64,000 nt of DNA from Apostichopus japonicus (GCF_037975245.1 NC_092568.1:18745001-18809000), one strand, 5' to 3'. Shown: positions 12,071 through 26,343, counted from the stretch's first letter. Program-made: numbers and translations. The notes: generated by a model from the sequence alone, not told the origin.

Positions 12071-13086
12071 AACGAATAAAACAAAACAAGATAATGTGAA
12101 CAGTAAAGAATTCGAAAGCCTCCAAAGACAATTTGCTACTTGCCATTATTAAAAGTTTAGAATGTTCAGTTATAAACAATTTTTGAAGGAGGAATTTGTC
12201 CTTTTTAGGTATTTTTAGTTTATGTATGTCCAGCTTCAGTTATTTTGCGCACAAAAATTAAAAGAGAAAAGATTGTTTGAGGTTTGGGATCGTTTTTGAA
12301 AGTTACGTACGTAAACTAAGTTTAAAGGTCATTAGTTATTGGCTCCAAATTGATGTTTAATTCATTTTGTATGTTAAATATATTTCCTTAAGAGGCTCTG
12401 ACCCTCCAAATAATTCCTAGTTGAGTAGAACATAAAATAACTGAAGTGTGGATAACTAACTATAGACGTTCAGTAAAATGCTTTTTGAAAAATGACCATG
12501 GTGTGAATTTCGGCATACTTAAGGCCTTACTCATGATGACCTTTATCTTTATCAAAATATGCCTTTGTATCACCGCCTTTGTATCGCGTCTTTTCTTTTT
12601 GATTAAAATAAATTATGTAAAGTATGAGAGCAGGCGCATAGACGTCCACAGGATTTCCAATATGTATGGTATGGAGACCAGATTCCCATTGTCGCCCTAC
12701 TGATGTTGGCAAGGGTCATGAACCTTAATGTAGGAGGGATATTACAGCTTTATGAAAGAGGGGTGTGACTGTGGGGTAGCTAAATGGGACTGCCATGTAA
12801 GAGGGTATGATGAAATATGTGTATTCTGAGTCATATTTCAACTGTAAATTATATATATATTTTTTCAACTCACTACGATTCAATTACATATATATATAAA
12901 TGATTTTCGAGTTAGTTAGCATCATGTTTGAACTCTAGAGTAAGGCAAAATATGTCACCCAAAACAGAACTAGTATTGTTCGATACAGGTGTCAAACGCC
13001 TACAGTGAAATTACGACCTTCCTTACCGGTTTCGAACCTCTGGACATACAATCAGCGTCCATGGCCTAGTTGGTTAGTTAGTTAGT

Positions 13087-13089
<3 letters not shown>

Positions 13090-13176
<87 letters not shown>

Positions 13177-13206
13177 GTATATATATATATATATATATAT
13201 GTATAT
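13090..13206. repeat. (TA)n microsatellite
   Basis: More than 100 bp of almost pure TA with a few TATGTA interruptions, lying between the receptor and gene A. Confidence 0.9.
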
Positions 13207-14154
13207 ACGTTAAACTTTACTTACCTTCCCCCATCCCTTCTTTAAAACCTTGTGCCCGACAATAACCTATTGTCTACATTAACTGTAAGCATTAATGTTT
13301 AGCATGAAAAACCACAGGGCATGATTACGACATATCGTAAACTTTTATGGGCTCACCACTTTATTGTTCATAGAGTTTGGGAAGAAACAAACCAAATAAT
13401 AAAATCTTTGTTACTATTACATCGACACTACTTAGGCGCACAATACTGTAACCTGATACATGAAAGACTTCCCAACCATCGAAATTATACGAAAAAGTAG
13501 CATCTTATCACTTTTGCGAATTACAACTTCCGAAAATGATGTTAAACAACATCACTTAACTAAGACATTCTTCAGTTTTGAGAAGAAACAGCACAACCAA
13601 TTATGACTGCAACAAAGATAAATTCCTTACTTGTAAGAGAAGTAAAGGGGCTGGCGCTATTCAAGTAATAGCTTCGTAAATGTATTACATATTATGAGGG
13701 CACTTATAAGCTTCCGTACGTGTATTCATAGGAGAATAGCGCCTCATTGGGCCACGTTTTCAGTAGACATGGAATGCACACATGCCGGTCACAGAGAGTG
13801 TCTTGCCCTCTAGCCATAGGCAAGGCTACACGCACGCCACCTAGAACGCTTCTGGTCGACCTCGGACCAACCGACACTCCTCGCATCCTCCCGGGTTCGT
13901 CTACGACTACAAGGGAGACATGGCGAGGGATCATAGGTCATAAAAAGCACCATACCTACAGTCGGAGGTATTATCGCCTACGACCTGTCTCGAACCCTAG
14001 CCACGGTTTACTCGATTAGCAGTGCAAGATCTTTCGCTTACACCGTTGCTGTAACCAACACATCAGCGAGAAAACTAACTTCATAACAAATATTTAAAGA
14101 CTGACTGAAGAAAGGAGGGAAAAGTCAAAATGTTGTTTTTGTCACATTCGTATG

Positions 14155-14227
14155 TCCTTGGTGGGTATCAAACTCTGAACATCAACTTCTTAGTTCCTCT
14201 GCTAATACCACTGAGCTATCGGACAGA
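14155..14227 (-). repeat. tRNA-like segment (possible SINE head)
   Basis: Read on the minus strand it has an A-box-like TAGCTCAGTGGT and, about 35 bases on, a decayed B box (GAGTTTGATACC). No convincing cloverleaf stems are seen, so it looks like a tRNA-derived SINE piece or pseudo-tRNA rather than a working tRNA gene. Confidence 0.4.
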
Positions 14228-14920
14228 AAACGTTAAAATGAAATCAGAAAGCTGTTAGTATCCTCGAATATCCTCGAACTAAGTGAACAAATAATGTGGG
14301 ATTCTGGACATAGCAGATCAACAATAGGTTTACCCTAGTCTGTTACTAATTCTTCCAACACTTGAAGAAGTTTGTGTTTGCAAAAGAAATACTCTCTTTA
14401 TGGAGGAGTACATGTACATGTATGTCGACCTCGCGTGCCCCTAGCCGCCCCTCCCCTCCCTTACTATTAGGGCGTTACTGGAACCGGTAAGCTATAGACA
14501 TGAGGGCATGTTTCATTTATTTTTCATGTCTATTTCTTTATTAATCTTTAACACATAGAACAATATGAGAACTGTAGCTGAGGAGGTTCCTATGTAACCA
14601 TAAGAATATAACAGTAAAATGCATCTTTCAAATACTGTCTATTCATGGTGTTATCTGATAACTCATAACGTACAAACAGCACAGAGAATATCATAATCAT
14701 CTACATAAGGAGGGCAAGGGAGACCACCCCCACCTGCACTGCACTTAGCATCAGCAACATAGAGTAATGGTTCATTGTTATTGTGGTTTGTACGAGGAAT
14801 TCCCTCGGCAGTTTGATCGACGCAAACAAACTCTGATTTGTAGTGGTTATAATGAGAAGACATCATGTAGCCTTGGTATTCCAGGGTCCACTCTGTAACA
14901 AAGCAAATTACAAAACAAAG

Positions 14921-14925
<5 letters not shown>

Positions 14926-15013
<88 letters not shown>

Positions 15014-15150
15014 ATATATATGTACATATATATATATATAAAATATATATATATATACATATATATATATACATATATATTTACACACATATATATTTAC
15101 ACACACATATATATGTATATATATATACATTTACATATCTATATATATAT
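14926..15150. repeat. (TA)n microsatellite in intron 5 of copy A
   Basis: Over 200 bp of TA with TACA and TATGTG interruptions, just upstream (in gene sense) of the copy A last exon. Runs at the same place precede the last exons of copies C and B. The Tyr/Ile open frames across it are artefacts. Confidence 0.9.
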
Positions 15151-16559
15151 GTGTGTGTGTAGACACTCTTCTACAAACCCGCCCCACCCGCCCCCCCCTC
15201 CCCCTCCCCCACACTTACCTACCCTGCTGGTCTGATCACCACTATAGTACCACTACTTCACCACATCTAGTTGTATTGGATATTATATTTAAAAAAATAC
15301 AAATACCGGGGCAAAAAGAACAACAACCGAACTCAACCCAATATTGTTTGCAGGTCTACCCCAGAGGACATTTAGTATGCTAGATACTACAGTGGTTCAA
15401 ATGAAACATTTGAAATTTGAACTTGTAATCTCTTGTAATGCTATCTTCTAATGTCGCCTTCTTTTTCGAAATTTGGCCGTTCTATAATAAAATGTTTGTC
15501 GATTTATCTTAATAGGTCTACTATATCTTCTCGAAAGTTAGACTGTCAGTACGTCTAGAAAGTCGACGTTTAGACATTGCATTTAGAAAGTTAGAAGTAT
15601 TTTATCTTGAAAATTATCTTCTTAGTCCTTGAAAGGTTTTTTTTAAACTGTTACCTGGAATTATTAACTTCTTCCAAAAAATGCTCTGAGCTGGACAATT
15701 AGAATCTCTTCAGTTCATAAATGTTGTACTTTGTATACACCATGTCATCCTATCATCTTGAATATTTGTATTTGTTTCCCTTTTCTTGTCTTTCCAGAAT
15801 ATTCCATACTCGATTGATCCTATACCTTTTGCAAATGTCTTAACATCATCATTACCTTGGCTTCCTCAGCAGGTGTTGGTTCCAGGGATTGTTACAACAG
15901 AATGCTTGCCTGGAGACAGACACACAGCACAAGGAGCTTCACTTTGATGGATATTCGGAGATGTTGGAAGGGTTTGCTCATATTCAACACCATATATACT
16001 AGCACCACCACCATGGCTTGGGGGGTCAGCGAAAGTTGGTTCCAGGGGCAAGCAAAGAAAATTTACCCCAGATCCTTTTTGGGCATGGTTATTACCACTA
16101 CCCATTACACCTACAAACGAGTGAACAAAATAATAAAAATAGCTTGGTTTCAGAAAGCTTGAAAACAATATTGAAGCAGTGTAAAATAAGGTTGTAATTG
16201 TACTGTAGAAAGAAGAGAGTAAATATACTAGATCTAGTACCAGTCTTCATATACAAGATCTAGATAATCAATGCTGAAGAACCATCATGCTTTTTTTAAA
16301 GTTGTACATTTATTGGCATCAATCAGTACTGAAAATTAGTTAAATAATTTAGGTAAGCAAACCCAATTAGATTATTAATGCAAAAACCGTGAAACCTATT
16401 CAATTACTTTTGGTGAAGCTAGAATAATATTGATTTTTGAACTATCAGAACGATCTAGTTTTAGCAAAACCTAAACATGACTGAGTAGAACTGGAATCTT
16501 TCTTAAGATCCATAGGCTTCAAAAATATAGAAAATAAGTGTTCTACATCAACAACATAG

Positions 16560-16745
16560 AGATTGGTCGAACCCGTCAGAACGATACAAAATAATCCACT
16601 CAATCAAAATCATACAGATTGTTCAAATCAGTACAATCATAAACATTGGTCCAATCAGTCACAACCATACAAAATGGTCCATTCAGACACAACCATACCA
16701 ATTGGTCCAATCAGTCACGATCACACAACTAATCCAATCACACGT
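16560..16745. repeat. Intronic minisatellite (CCAATCAGTCACAACCATAC type), copy A
   Basis: About five imperfect units of 30-36 bp built on ATTGGTCCAATCAGTCANAA. The reverse-complement array in copy B (34160-34470) is longer, so the array changed length after the duplication. Confidence 0.7.
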
Positions 16746-19700
16746 TCGGTCCTTGCCTCCGCCACTTTTACATGTGACCAAATATTCGTATAAACTCTGC
16801 TGGATGAACTTTTGGCAGATTGAGGGTGCTTCTTGTGTTACTGGGTTGCAATTTTCTTCATATAAACCAATCAGTCGATCTTGTAATGTCGTCCTTCAAA
16901 TGTACATGTTTTATTACATCACATTTCGTCACATACCATTGTCTAGATATCCAGACTCACCTTGATATACCAGTTGAGATGTGCTTGGACAATATGTTTT
17001 GCCCCATCGAGTGTAAATAACTCCAGCCGTAGAAGATGTACTTGGCTCGGCAGGGTTGTCAGGAGGATTCTGCAGAACATGATCTAAAAGCAATAACAAG
17101 TCAATCAATATAATTATCAAATGGTATGGTAGTGTTCATGAATTGTAACTGGAGTGTTAATAAGAAAAACAATTAATGGATAACATTATCTATTCTAATC
17201 TGTTGGTTAAGAGTCATTCGTTGTTCTTCATACAAAATGTCCATTAGTGAACCCATGAGTTGGTATCCAATTGATTAAATGACATATGCCGCTGTTGATG
17301 TAAAGCCATATGATAGATAATTAATCTCCACGATCATCTTAATCGACCATCTTAATGGATTTCCAGTTAAGTATACCAGTTGCACAGAGCAGACTACCAT
17401 GGATAGCTGTGCTGTTCTAACGTGCCGTTATCAAGTTGCATTTGAGATTGTTATTCCGTGATTGTCAAAGCATTGCTTAAAGATTGGCACATATCTCATT
17501 AATTATATAACTAGGGAGGGGTGGCTATGTCACTGTTTCACATACAGTTAGAAACAGACAGATATCTTCGTTAGAAATTGTAAGATTACTTTCAATGCAG
17601 TATGGCCTTGTTAATTCTCAGATAAAGCAGACTGCTTTAATGACTCCCGTTTTGTACAAGAAACGTTGGAACTTTAAAACATAGTACATTGAAATTAACT
17701 GGTTCGCATTCCAGGACAACATTTCATATTCCAACAGACTCTTTCACCTAACTACTGCAACGAAGTCAGTTTCTACATCCAAAAAGGTACAGTTAGCTGG
17801 TAATGAATCTGGACAGCTCCCCGATTCCTATATGCAAAGTATACTGGGCTAGGTACATCTACAATGAATATGTGGTAAGTCATGTTAACTTACACTTTTA
17901 ATGATTGACTGGAAACCTGTGTGCCTTTTTCAAGATTTGAAACATCTATTAAAGCAATAATATAAGTAACAAACTAATGACCAATGAATAAAACTTGTCG
18001 AAAACAAAAATATTTAAAACTATAAGCTTGGCAAGAAAAGTGCCCTTTGAAGATGTAAGTATTTTATCTTTAACCAATATGTCAACCCTCCCCAATGTTC
18101 TATATGGAGTGTTATATCTCTACAATTTTAAAGGTATATATTGAGCGAGTAAAATAAAAAGCTGATGAAAACAATAACTTAGCAATGAGCCCTCCCAAGG
18201 CAAATTTCTTGTTCATAAGGAAGCAACACCTGAACAATTATGCGATGACATCTGACACAAGCGAATATTTAGACGCAAAACTATTTTAAGAGGCTAATTA
18301 CATAACGTAATAATGGCCTATACCTGCAATGGGACCGAGTATGATCTGGTCACGGCCATCACGACCAGGCATCCCTTGAGGACCAGGCGTTCCCCTGGGT
18401 CCTGGATCCCCAGGAGGACACATCACACATTGGCCCAGAAAATAAGAAGATTGCATGTTTGGGCTCATTAAGAAAGGCGACCCTGAAACGAAAGCAAGAT
18501 GTTATTCCAGTTAAAACATATAACGTCAATTCTTAAATAATATATTAACTATAAAAACCTATGGAATGTTCGATGGTTCTAAATGGACATGTGAGCTGTA
18601 GATTTAGCGTGTTAGCATAACTCAACATCACGACGAATTTGTATTTTTTTTTTATTGTCGAGTTACGCTAACATGGCATCTTGACGAAAATAATCAAATT
18701 GTTGAGTTGTTAATTGCTCGTTACTTGACAACACGTCACAAACTATGATATATAATCTATATAATATATTATCTAATAGTGAAAATGATCATCAAACATC
18801 ATGTCATGTTTGTCAAGTTACGTGCGATGCAGCCTTAAGTCGATAAGTTAATCATTTCGCCAAGATGTAATATTATCGTAACTTGTCAAATCGACAAAAA
18901 TAGTACGTTGGTTTCTTGCTAATATGCTGCAGCTGTTACTGACTCGCCTTTGATTTAATCCAAATTCAGTACAAAAGATGTTAGGTAAAATATTTCCCAA
19001 ACTCCTTATGATTAACCACTTGTATCAAACATTATACAGATGCCCCTTGTTACTAAGAGTTCACCTGCCTACATTATATCATGTATGTAACAGAAAACAA
19101 TTAATATCAGGACTGACAAGACAGCTTCATTACACAACGTAAACCTTCCTACAGCAAATATTCCCAATGCCGCAATTGATGTGAGTTTTCCAAGTAACAT
19201 CCATTTAGTTTTTAATTGTAAAGAGACACTTTTAAACAGAGAGAAATCAAAGTCACTCCAATGACTGACCAATGTACTTTTCTCTGAACGTACAATAGCC
19301 TGGCATTATTATGGGGGAGGGGATATGAAGCTAGGGGAGGTATTGGGAAGTAGGGGAGAAGTGAATAACTTAAGAAGATTCCATATCACTATATAAGATA
19401 AGGTCAAGGTAATTAACTACACAGGTTCTTGAAATATATCCTTAGTTTCATAGATTTTGTATTTTTTCTGTCCTTTCCATCTTGGTATTATACAGATATA
19501 AATACTACATGAAACTATCAACTATGTGTACAGATTCACAGATAGAAGCTAGTATGTATGGCTCAAAAATAAAAGTAAATTTTACACCATTTACTATCTT
19601 ACTATCTTGATTGTCGCATAATGTACTGCTAACATGTCTTTACTATAATTAGGATGAAACGTTAAAGGAGACAAAATCCCATCGTTCATTATTGGACCAT

Positions 19701-21490
19701 TTCAGTATAGAGATAACGGTCATAAACAACTTCCCCAAACAGGTAAGACGATCTTATTCCATTTGGGGAGATGTCACAGATTTAATGTTTCTTCACACAC
19801 AATGCTGGAGACTTGATCAACTAAGGCTTAAGAGTTAGTTAATGAACCTTTTAAAATGGATCACAGTAGGTCATCTGTGACGTCACGATAACAGATGTTC
19901 TTCTGCAGCTTCATTAGTCATTTAAAGTATCTATATGTTATAAAGTTTGGAGGTTAGTGAATTGCCTTGCTCTCGTAGAATACTGAAACTATGATCAACA
20001 ATAACTGCAGTACATCTAAGCCTGACAACTCTTTGGTTTGTAACAATTCCAGAGATAACATCGATAAAATAACGTATATTTATAGGAATTCTACCTGCAT
20101 TGGTTTGTGGAGGTAATTGACTGCCCTCTGTTCCGATACTTCTTCTTACTCTCGTGTTGTCATCTTCCTAAAACAAAAAACCATAGATAAAAGCTAGATT
20201 GGTATGTTATTGAAATAGTCTATTTTATAAAACACCTATTGTGAAACAAAATCAATTTACATCAGCCATGTATTTTAATATTTTAATACATTATTACATT
20301 TATATGTCAGTATAACACATACATGCAAAGAATAACGAGCAGAATTGCTACTATACTCAATGTGTTCTAAAACTTCAAATAAGTTGCTGTTCCTGAGATG
20401 AATGTATAGCTGCATCGTAAATATAATACGTGAAGGTTATAATTGACTTCAAGAAATACCAACAAAGATTTTAAGAAAGTCAATTTTAAACTAGGTTATC
20501 TCATTTCTAAGGTTTACCCAAGTAAGATTGCATTGGATGAAACGTAACACCCCTTTTAAGAATTTTTCACAAAATACATGAACAGCAGAAAACTGACTAG
20601 TAACATTATAAGGAAAGTGGAAAAGAGCCAAGAACGGTTTGGGCACAAATAGAACTTCAACGTGGTTTATACCCTGAGCTCAGTGCCGTGCACCGGATTT
20701 CAAAGCTGCGGGGGGGGGGGGTGGTGCGAGGGGCAAATTGCCAATTACCCCCGAATTGTTTAGGTAACTTTGGACCCAGATGGATCAAACAAGTTACAAA
20801 GGAAGGGTGTGGCTGTGGGGTGGATGGATGGATGGATGCAACTACCATGTAGGAGGTTTATATGTCAAATGGTGCATCTGAGGCATATTTAGACAATAAA
20901 TTAGTTCTATAATTAGGCCAACACGAAAGGTTGTCCTAATAGATATATGTTGCTTTTTTTTAAATCTCCCAACTGAAAAATTCAGCCTTCTATACAAATA
21001 ATCAAGATAAATAGATACCTTTAAACGAGTGTGAAATGATAAATAAACTTTTCCAGATATATATTAATTAGATTTACACTCCTTTAATCTATTACCCCAG
21101 ATTGTTACTTTTACATATACATATAATCATTGCTCGAAAACACAAACGAGAAGCATACAACAAATAACAAATTCAACACCAAAATGTTGCCTTCAATTTT
21201 TTTTTATCAATCTGAGCAAGCCAAGAAATTGGGAAATGATAAAATCCTTTTCATCAAGTTCAGTGTCTTTTTTATGATTAGAATGTGAAGCTCGACCACC
21301 AAGAAACAAAATAAACAGGCAAAAGTTGGCTTCCACAACTCATATATCTTCTCATATATCCTCAAAAGAATTTTCCAAAAGTGAACCATATCAACCAAAA
21401 GATGACTTAACCAATGAAATTGTTTCTGAGGTACAGAATTTCACCACCAGTGGAGTAGGTGGTGTCCATGAAACTAACCCACACCCCAGA

Positions 21491-22130
21491 CAGTGACGTT
21501 GCCAGGAATTTGAAAGGGGAGCACATTTTGCGATTGTTATGGGGAGGGGTCTAAGGGGAGGGGTGTGGCCCTCCCCTATGAGATATTTTTGAACAATTGA
21601 AGTTCCTTAGATGCGATCTGGTGCAATGTTTTGCCAGTTTCATCATTATCATATGATATCACATATATCAGCAGATTTTGTTTCCTGTTTGGATTCTTTT
21701 ACATGTTCTTTTACATATAATATCAGAAAGTCAAACATAGTGCTCTTTTACAATTTTTCCAGTAGGATGATTCTTGTTTATTGTCCAATGTCTGGACTTT
21801 AAATACATTTGATGAACTTAACTGATGGACAATATAAACTTTCATATTTTGTAAGACAGCCAGATGTGCAGTGGCCTAAAAACAAATATCGTTATCGCAG
21901 TGTATTAGCAGTGTAATAATTAGTTATAGGAAGCGCGGGTCACGTATGATTGCTAGCTTAGCTTCATAACATACTGTTCGTGCAACAACTTGGGAAGAGA
22001 TCATAGAAAGGATGAGAACGAACGTTGTCGCCGTCGCTGTGCATACGGTTCGTGACACTCCATCGAGTGCGGTTAGGTAGGCAATATGTATTTTATTACG
22101 CAGTGGCCAACTGTAGGCTTGTAATAGGCT
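21491..22130. mobile_element. Truncated copy of the 869-bp hAT-like element (left arm)
   Basis: It starts CAGTGACGTTGCC next to ACCCCAGA (21483-21490), the reverse complement of the target duplication seen in the right arm. It is cut at about 22130, where the inverted repeat ends, so the rearrangement breakpoint lies inside this element. Confidence 0.7.
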
Positions 22131-22211
22131 ATATTCAACCAATATGGTTGAATTAATATATAAAGACTTCAGCGTGGACTGCTGAAAGAGAAAAAGAATT
22201 TTTTAACGTGT

Positions 22212-22287
22212 ATAACCGTTGATGGATTCGAACTCAGTTCATCAGGTTACCTGTCTACTGCTCTACCCACTGAACTATTTGACGAGT
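22212..22287 (-). repeat. tRNA-like segment (possible SINE head)
   Basis: The minus strand reads TAGTTCAGTGGGTAGAGC (A box) and later GAGTTCGAATCC (a good B box). The acceptor stem does not pair well, so a tRNA-derived SINE or pseudo-tRNA is more likely than a functional tRNA. Confidence 0.45.
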
Positions 22288-25200
22288 TAACTTTCTACTA
22301 GCTTAAATTGGTATTATTGGTTGGATACAATCTATTGGTAACAGTGAACGACACTGCCTTCAACGAAGTCTCTATTCATCCTGTTTTGTTCCATTAGAAC
22401 AACGGATCTGATTATCTTTATTTACAAGAAGCTCACGCTTGTCTTTGTTTACATTGCAGCAAGCAGTAAGAATGTCGTTCCTTCCAAGACGTAAATGTAC
22501 AATAGGCTGATGCCCCGATACTATCGATGACTTCGGTGGAAGCAGTAAAAGAAAAACGGATTCCGTGAAATCTTCTTATTCACAAAAGGTTGCTTAAGAT
22601 AATGCTCGCAAGAGAGTTCTTGCTGTAAGTTGTGTCCTTTTACAAATATATTCTATGCAGACGATCATGAACTGGAGTAAGCCTGTAAATTCAACAAACA
22701 ATACCTATTCACATTTCAGTACCGTTTTGAATGAGGAATGGACATTGCTTATTAAGTCAAACACATTAACTTCATGTGACTAATCTTATTGAGGGATCTG
22801 AATGGCTGGAAAGCACGGTTATTCGAAACCCGAAACAGAATTCATAGGGTTTTTTGTTTATGCAAGTCGATTGGGGAAACACGGGGAATCGGGAATTCGT
22901 CAACTACAAGACTTTGATTAGTCCGCAGTGACTTGATGTGCTTATTGATAATTTGAAAATGCGGCATTTTCGTGGATAGGCCCCCCTCCCCGCCCCCAAA
23001 TGACTGTGTTCCACACATATACTGAAGTATGTATTTAGCTTAATACAAAATATTATAATCTCTTTATAAATATATAATTTTGATCTATTAGCAGTCAACT
23101 TCATCACGTCGTTTACAATTGTTGCATTTTGAAAGACTGCATGGTAATGAGGTTGGGACGGTGACGAGGACGGGGTTTGGATGTTTTTATAGCTTTTATA
23201 TGGTCGACTACATAATCACTCATATAAAACATAAGTCATAGGAGGCAATAGCATCCCTTTCATGGTCATAGCTACCCTCCCTTCGCCGCCGCCCTCCTTC
23301 TCATACCATTTGCCGGTACGTTACTGAACCATGAACATTGTATGTTAGATCACTATGACAATGAAATATTCAATTGCATAAGTTTCCGATGAACAGCATA
23401 GAGATAAAATTTCCTCTTTCTTCTGCTGATTTTAAAAGAGGTATTTGAATCACCACTACAAAAGAGTATAGGCTTGAAAATTAATCCAAAACGCATCCAG
23501 AATTCTGCTTTAATTGTTACCTCATTACCTGACCAAATTTATTCATGCAACTTATTTAATCTTGAAAAAACATCATTTTACAAAGTATTCTTTGAGATGT
23601 TGTACGTCTGAATCAAAAGGAGGGAATAAGCCAATGAGAACATGTGAACTATAGAAACATTCTTTGCATTTCCTTTCAAGTCATCGGAGGATTAGAGATT
23701 ACGTTGATCCAAGAATTATACTTCATGAAATGGGAGGAATGCTGAAAGGGAAATCTTCTTGTAAGAAATTCCAACTGAAAATAAACACTCTATGCAATCA
23801 TAAAAGAGCTTTATATGCTGCTTGATTCTTTCTATGGATTTAAAATTAACGACATTAGATCGAAAGAAAGTGAATAATACAACCGTGGTCCACCTCTTTT
23901 CAATCTTTCAATAGCACGAACTACGATTGGCAGAGGCTTACTAGTAGGGGATTCCCCCTAGCAGGGATTCAACCATTTGGTGAATGAGTGAGGGGTAAAC
24001 TAATGTACGTAACCAAGATGTTAGGAACTGGTATTACCATTGGGTAACAAGCAAATGTGTCACGCTCACTCCAATGCATGATAAGCAATTATTGGCTTGT
24101 TATCAACTTGAATCGTACTATTCCAAATTAGTTGACAAAGAAATAGAGAATTCCTGTAGCTAAAATTACAATTGCAATTTAACAGATAGTAGTATACTTT
24201 GCATATGTAAGACATAATCCCGCCAGAAAGAATTCAAATCACCAAAATATTAATTCTAACACACCGACACACACACAAATTATTCATATGTAACGAATTT
24301 AATGGGGTTTTTTGGTTACTGTTTGAATGGGTAAATCTTTGATATATTACCGTCACGTTTCAATCTGCCCGACGTTTCACTGACTGACGTCACGCATTAA
24401 ATTGTTATCAGATACCTTATATTTTAGAGTAACCTTTCAATGTGTTTCTGTCAGGATGTTTAGCATTCAACGCCAAAAAAAAGCAGTTTTCACATTACCA
24501 CGTGTGATTGAACAATCTGATAGAAATTTTACCAGAAAATTTCACTTTTTGACAAAGCCGACATAATTGTACATAAACACACTTTTATCATCAGAAAATC
24601 AGTTTTCCTATCTGAGCTTAATTTGACATAATTTTGTTACGCAACTAACCTGGCTGTACATTTTGAAGCGGTAATAGATAGGTTATTAGTAGGCAAAAAG
24701 TATCTCTTAAATGTGAACTAACGGAAATATGGTTGTTGTTGTTGTTGCTTTGTTGCTTTCTCTGAGATATAATGACAGCTTGTATGATTCTGGCCCCTTC
24801 TTCTGCTCATAAAATTGCTCGTTTCCGAAATCAGACATGGATACAGATACTTAGTACCACCCTAGGGAACTGGTCAATACTTTCGCCGAGTTGATAAAAA
24901 ACCACCAAATTGTATATCGGCAGCTGATATACTCAGTCCCTACGTACTTATGTCAACATGTTTATATATAGGACTTATCATAACCTCGTGTTAATACACA
25001 ACTGACGAAAGCGTAGGCAGTAAAAAGCAAATGGTGTGGGTGTTTCCCGCGCATCATATTTCCATACGATAGTAATAAACTATGGAATTGCAGAGTAAAT
25101 TTCAGCACGGGTTAAACATGGGGTCGAACATTACTTACGGGCAGTGGCGGACTGGCCACACGGGCATTTGGGCATGTTGTCACAAAATGCTTGAAAACCT

Positions 25201-25489
25201 AAATAAAATCTAAAACATATATTTCTGTCTATGTTTGTTTACGTTTTTATCTGTTCTCAGTTTAATCAAGTGTTGCTTCTGGAAAATTATTTTTGTGTCA
25301 TTTTTAAAGGATTATGGTTACCTACAAAATTGAGAAATATGGCACCATTTTGCATCTTAACTTTATAACCCCTCGGTGATCAGGACGGCGATCACTATGT
25401 AAGTATCATATCAATGAATAATGGGCCGGTCAAGGTGGAAAATACCCGGGCCGGTTTTAAGACCCAGTCCGCCCCTATTAGGAGGTATG
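22288..25489. other. Spacer of the inverted repeat, no gene recognised
   Basis: Low-complexity AT-rich DNA with scattered short frames. The only structured item noted is an hAT-like repeat at about 25144-25478. I saw no collagen-gene signal exon on the minus strand here. Confidence 0.45.
25144..25478. mobile_element. Possible hAT-like MITE (GCGGACTGG ends)
   Basis: It begins CAGTGGCGGACTGGCCACAC and ends with CCAGTCCGCCCC, giving imperfect inverted ends. No target duplication was identified, so both ends and class are tentative. Confidence 0.45.
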
Positions 25490-26190
25490 GGGGTACAGGT
25501 GCTGAGAGGTAGGGAGGGTTGAATAACTTAGAAGATTTAATATCACTGAAGAATATATCACTAAGGTCAAGGTAATGACCTACACAGGCTCTTTAAATAT
25601 ATTATCCTTATGTTCATGATAGTGATAACTTCCCAAAATAGCTAAGACAATCTTATTTCAATTGGGGGAGATGTCACAGGTTCAGTTTAAGGTTTCATCT
25701 CACACAGAGCTGAAGTCTTGATGAAGTCTAAAAATGACATCATCGAGCCACATGTACTTGAACTTGTTTATGTTTTCATTTTTATTTTACCATTTTAATT
25801 TTCTGCAACGGACATGGGTTTTGAAAATGTTGACTCTAAACTATTGAACCTTTTAATATGACCTAATGATGGCATTGGCTTCAGTGTTAACACTGATTAC
25901 ATTGTACCTTGATAATATCAAAAGAAATACAACAGAAATTCTAGTGTTTCGTATCCTATTGGCAATATGACATTACAGGTTTACAAAATGGCAGCCCGAG
26001 GCTCGATTTTTAAACCGTATCATATGCCCCAAACATAATAAAGTATTTTTTGTTAGTTCTTAGGGGAATTGTCCTTCACAAATATATTGTGTCCGCATTT
26101 AAGGCTAAAGACTTAGTTAATGAACCTTTTAATATGGATCACAGTAAGTCATCTGTGACGTCACGATAACAGATGTTCTTATACAGCTTT
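25490..26190 (-). pseudogene. Fragment of collagen-like gene intron 2 (further copy, minus orientation)
   Basis: It resembles 19325-19930 in the same orientation, and the reverse complement of about 31255-32210 (shared blocks include GGTCAAGGTAATNACCTACA and ATCTGTGACGTCACGATAAC). It contains no exon. It is joined head-on to the plus-strand copy C last exon across a (TA)n run, so it is a rearrangement remnant. Confidence 0.65.
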
Positions 26191-26202
26191 AGTATTCATT
26201 TA

Positions 26203-26271
26203 TATATATATATATATATATAAATATATATATATTTATATATATATATATATAAATATATATATATATGT
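26203..26271. repeat. (TA)n microsatellite at the junction before copy C
   Basis: A TA run with TAAATA interruptions separates the minus-oriented intron fragment from the plus-oriented last exon. It sits where the other copies have their intron-5 TA runs. Confidence 0.85.
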
Positions 26272-26343
26272 GTGTGTGTGTGTGGGTGTGCGCGCGTGTT
26301 TGTCTTATATATTTGCTTTGTTTTGTAAATTGTTTTGTTGCAG

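Larger units (their letters stand above)
12070..14662. other. Intergenic region between receptor and collagen-like gene A
   Basis: No coding gene is recognised. It contains a decayed dispersed repeat (about 12630-12840) related to 20690-20880, a long (TA)n run, a GC-richer block at about 13700-13960 of unknown nature, and a tRNA-like segment near 14155. Confidence 0.5.
14663..20167 (-). pseudogene. Short-chain collagen (C4-like) gene copy A, interrupted
   Basis: Minus-strand exons in order: 20167-20095 (acidic segment with RVRRS, a furin-type site), 18482-18324 (CPP followed by seven Gly-X-Y triplets), 17083-16961, 16110-15856, 14892-14663. Phases agree and match copy B exon for exon; exon 4 is 9 bp shorter here. 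The last three exons form the cysteine-rich C-terminal domain of invertebrate short-chain collagens ([38 protein letters not shown]). A TGA at 15866-15868 follows NTC, where copy B has TTA, and cuts off the last exon. No signal-peptide exon was found upstream, because the inverted-repeat arm stops near 22130. Probably a pseudogene, although a stop this close to the last junction could escape decay and give a shortened protein. Confidence 0.75.
14663..22130. repeat. Left arm of a large inverted repeat
   Basis: The reverse complement of this interval matches 29715-37488 through exons, introns and inserted repeats. Examples: 21611-21802 equals the reverse complement of 30048-30239 at protein level without a mismatch, and five exons pair one to one. 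Differences include small indels, the minisatellite length and an extra ~0.9-kb element in the right arm. The match ends near 22130, inside an hAT-like element. Confidence 0.85.

Noticed and set aside
13704-13934. GC-richer open frame, possible exon
   Set aside because: No domain, splice partner or paralog could be recognised; GC content alone is not enough.
14847-15235. Long Tyr/Ile-rich open frames on both strands
   Set aside because: They are translations of a (TA)n microsatellite; the same holds for frames at 8202-8551, 26196-26453, 36883-37110 and 56344-56694.
21611-21802. 63-residue frame repeated exactly at 30048-30239
   Set aside because: Its conservation reflects the recent inverted duplication of an hAT-like element, not coding constraint; no start context or neighbouring exon.
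22212-22287. Functional tRNA gene
   Set aside because: A and B boxes are recognisable, but the acceptor and anticodon stems do not pair convincingly.
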